From positions 372,001 through 436,000 of the forward strand of contig CBDBPW010000003.1 of NCBI GenBank assembly GCA_965209045.1: a DNA stretch of 64,000 nucleotides, given 5' to 3'. Positions 63,140 to 64,000 of this stretch are shown in pieces (within the stretch, counting starts at the first letter, position 1; the number at the start of each line of letters is the position of its first letter). The translations under genes were made by a program, and so were the position numbers. The notes below the pieces were generated by a model, which ran no database searches, was not told the origin of the DNA, and worked only from the letters and a program-made list of their open reading frames with translations. The DNA is from JAJEFO01 sp965209045. GTDB lineage: Bacteria > Pseudomonadota > Alphaproteobacteria > Rhodobacterales > Rhodobacteraceae.

Positions 63140-63945
63140 CGGTGCATTTCATTGGGGCCGGACCCGGAGCAGCCGACCTGATCACGTTGCGCGGCCGTGA
63201 CCTGGTCTCCTCGTGCCCGGTGTGCATCTACGCGGGGTCGCTCGTGCCAGAGGAGATCCTGTCGCATTGCCCGAAGGGCGCGCGGATCGTGAATTCCGCG
63301 CCGCTAGATCTCGATGCGATCATCGCCGAGTGCCGCGCGGCACATGAAGCCGGGCAGGACGTGGCACGCCTCCATTCCGGCGACCCTTCGGTCTGGTCCG
63401 CCATGGGCGAGCAGATGGACAGGCTCCGGGAGGAGGGCATCCCCGTGTCGGTCACGCCCGGCGTGCCGGCATTCGCGGCGGCGGCTGCCACGCTTGGAGC
63501 GGAGCTGACCTTGCCGGAAGTTGCCCAGTCCGTTGTCCTGACACGCACGTCCGGGCGCGCTTCCGCCATGCCCTCGCGCGAGACGCTAGCGGGATTCGCG
63601 GCCACTGGCGCGACGCTCGCAATCCACCTTTCGGTTCACCGCCTTTCGGAGGTCGTGGCGGAACTGCTGCCCTTCTACGGTGAGGACTGCCCCGTGGCCG
63701 TGGTCTTTCGGGCGAGCTGGCCCGACGAGAGAATCATCCGCGGCACCCTCGCCACGATCGTGGGAGAGATGGACGAGGGCATATCCCGGACGGCGCTGAT
63801 TCTGGTCGGCGCGGCGCTTGGCGGCGGTTCGGGAGAGCGGAGCGCGCTGTATTCGCCCGACTATGATCGGCGTTTCAGGCCGCACGTGGCGGCAGAATCC
63901 CGGCCCGATGGATCGTGCCTGGAACGGAACGGTTCCACTCCTTAA
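63136..63945 (+). CDS. cobM: Precorrin-4 C11-methyltransferase CobM
   Basis: The protein is 269 residues with the class III methyltransferase motifs VHFIGAGPGAADLITLRGRDLV, RLHSGDPSVWSAMGEQMD and VTPGVPAFAAAAATLGAELTLPEV. VCIYAGSLVPEEILSHCPKGA is typical of CobM/CbiF. It methylates C11 of precorrin-4. The start is a GTG at 63136 within a GTGA overlap. It is separated by about 19 kb from cobL, with which it normally shares an operon, so its present promoter is unclear. Confidence 0.95.
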   Translation: MTVHFIGAGPGAADLITLRGRDLVSSCPVCIYAGSLVPEEILSHCPKGARIVNSAPLDLDAIIAECRAAHEAGQDVARLHSGDPSVWSAMGEQMDRLREEGIPVSVTPGVPAFAAAAATLGAELTLPEVAQSVVLTRTSGRASAMPSRETLAGFAATGATLAIHLSVHRLSEVVAELLPFYGEDCPVAVVFRASWPDERIIRGTLATIVGEMDEGISRTALILVGAALGGGSGERSALYSPDYDRRFRPHVAAESRPDGSCLERNGSTP

Positions 63946-64000
63946 CTGGAGATCTCGCAGGCGATCTCGCCCCTCTTTTCGGAAGGCAGCGCGGACAGCG
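63942..64000 (-). CDS. Partial CDS, C-terminal end of a convergent gene
   Basis: On the minus strand an open frame enters from the window edge and ends LSALPSEKRGEIACEISS-stop, with its TAA overlapping the cobM TAA. Convergent end-to-end overlap supports a real gene, but 18 residues do not allow a family to be named. Confidence 0.4.
   Translation of the reverse strand, partial: LSALPSEKRGEIACEISS

Overview
The window is high-GC DNA from what looks like an aerobic alphaproteobacterium. The main reason is the aerobic-type cobalamin operon (cobW-cobN-cobG-cobH-cobI-cobJ-cobK-cobL plus cobM) behind a cobalamin riboswitch; alphaproteobacterial-style tricarboxylate and peptide transporters fit this. 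No tRNA, rRNA, CRISPR array or phage was seen.

Positions 1-20.7 kb hold a RiPP (ribosomally made, post-translationally modified peptide) cluster of the thiazole/oxazole-modified class with a nitrile-hydratase-like leader peptide (NHLP). A 91-residue precursor at 12107-12382 (-) ends in Ala-Gly-Arg-Cys-Cys-Cys, which predicts a core of only four residues. Leftward from it run an AlkB-type monooxygenase fused to a decayed GlnE-like adenylyltransferase domain, a cyclopropane-synthase-like methyltransferase lacking parts of its bicarbonate site, a fused E1-like/YcaO cyclodehydratase, an unrecognised protein, a DUF2236 haem oxygenase, two class I methyltransferases, and a gene cut by the window edge. 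Rightward run the dedicated exporter (HlyD-type adaptor, C39-peptidase ABC protein, second ABC protein) and a flavin oxidase. This gives a complete make, tailor, cleave and export set for a very small, heavily modified peptide, and it is the best candidate here for an undescribed system.

Positions 21.9-31.7 kb hold a DUF2442 gene; a four-gene module of outer-membrane DUF1302, DUF1329, a YCF48-like beta-propeller and an RND/MMPL exporter; and a divergent flavin-dependent halogenase-like gene. This may be a second metabolite or lipid transport and tailoring locus. A Phd/PIN toxin-antitoxin pair follows at 32.5-33.1 kb.

Positions 33.5-43.9 kb are the cobalamin operon, with tightly overlapping genes; cobK is on the opposite strand and shares its start tetranucleotide with cobL.

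Positions 43.9-63.1 kb separate cobL from cobM and are accessory DNA. A composite transposon (44139-50090), bounded by inverted ISKra4-type ends and a 9-bp direct repeat AATCTGATT, carries a tctCBA tripartite tricarboxylate transporter. Next come an IS3 fragment, a decayed ISAs1 copy and a more intact element joining a DruA-like (DUF4338) domain to an ISAs1 transposase across an A8 frameshift site. A dienelactone-hydrolase/NTF2 fusion, a five-gene peptide-type ABC importer whose last ATPase is fused to a short-chain dehydrogenase-like domain, a 1.5-kb gene-poor stretch and a Uma2 protein follow. cobM resumes at 63136.
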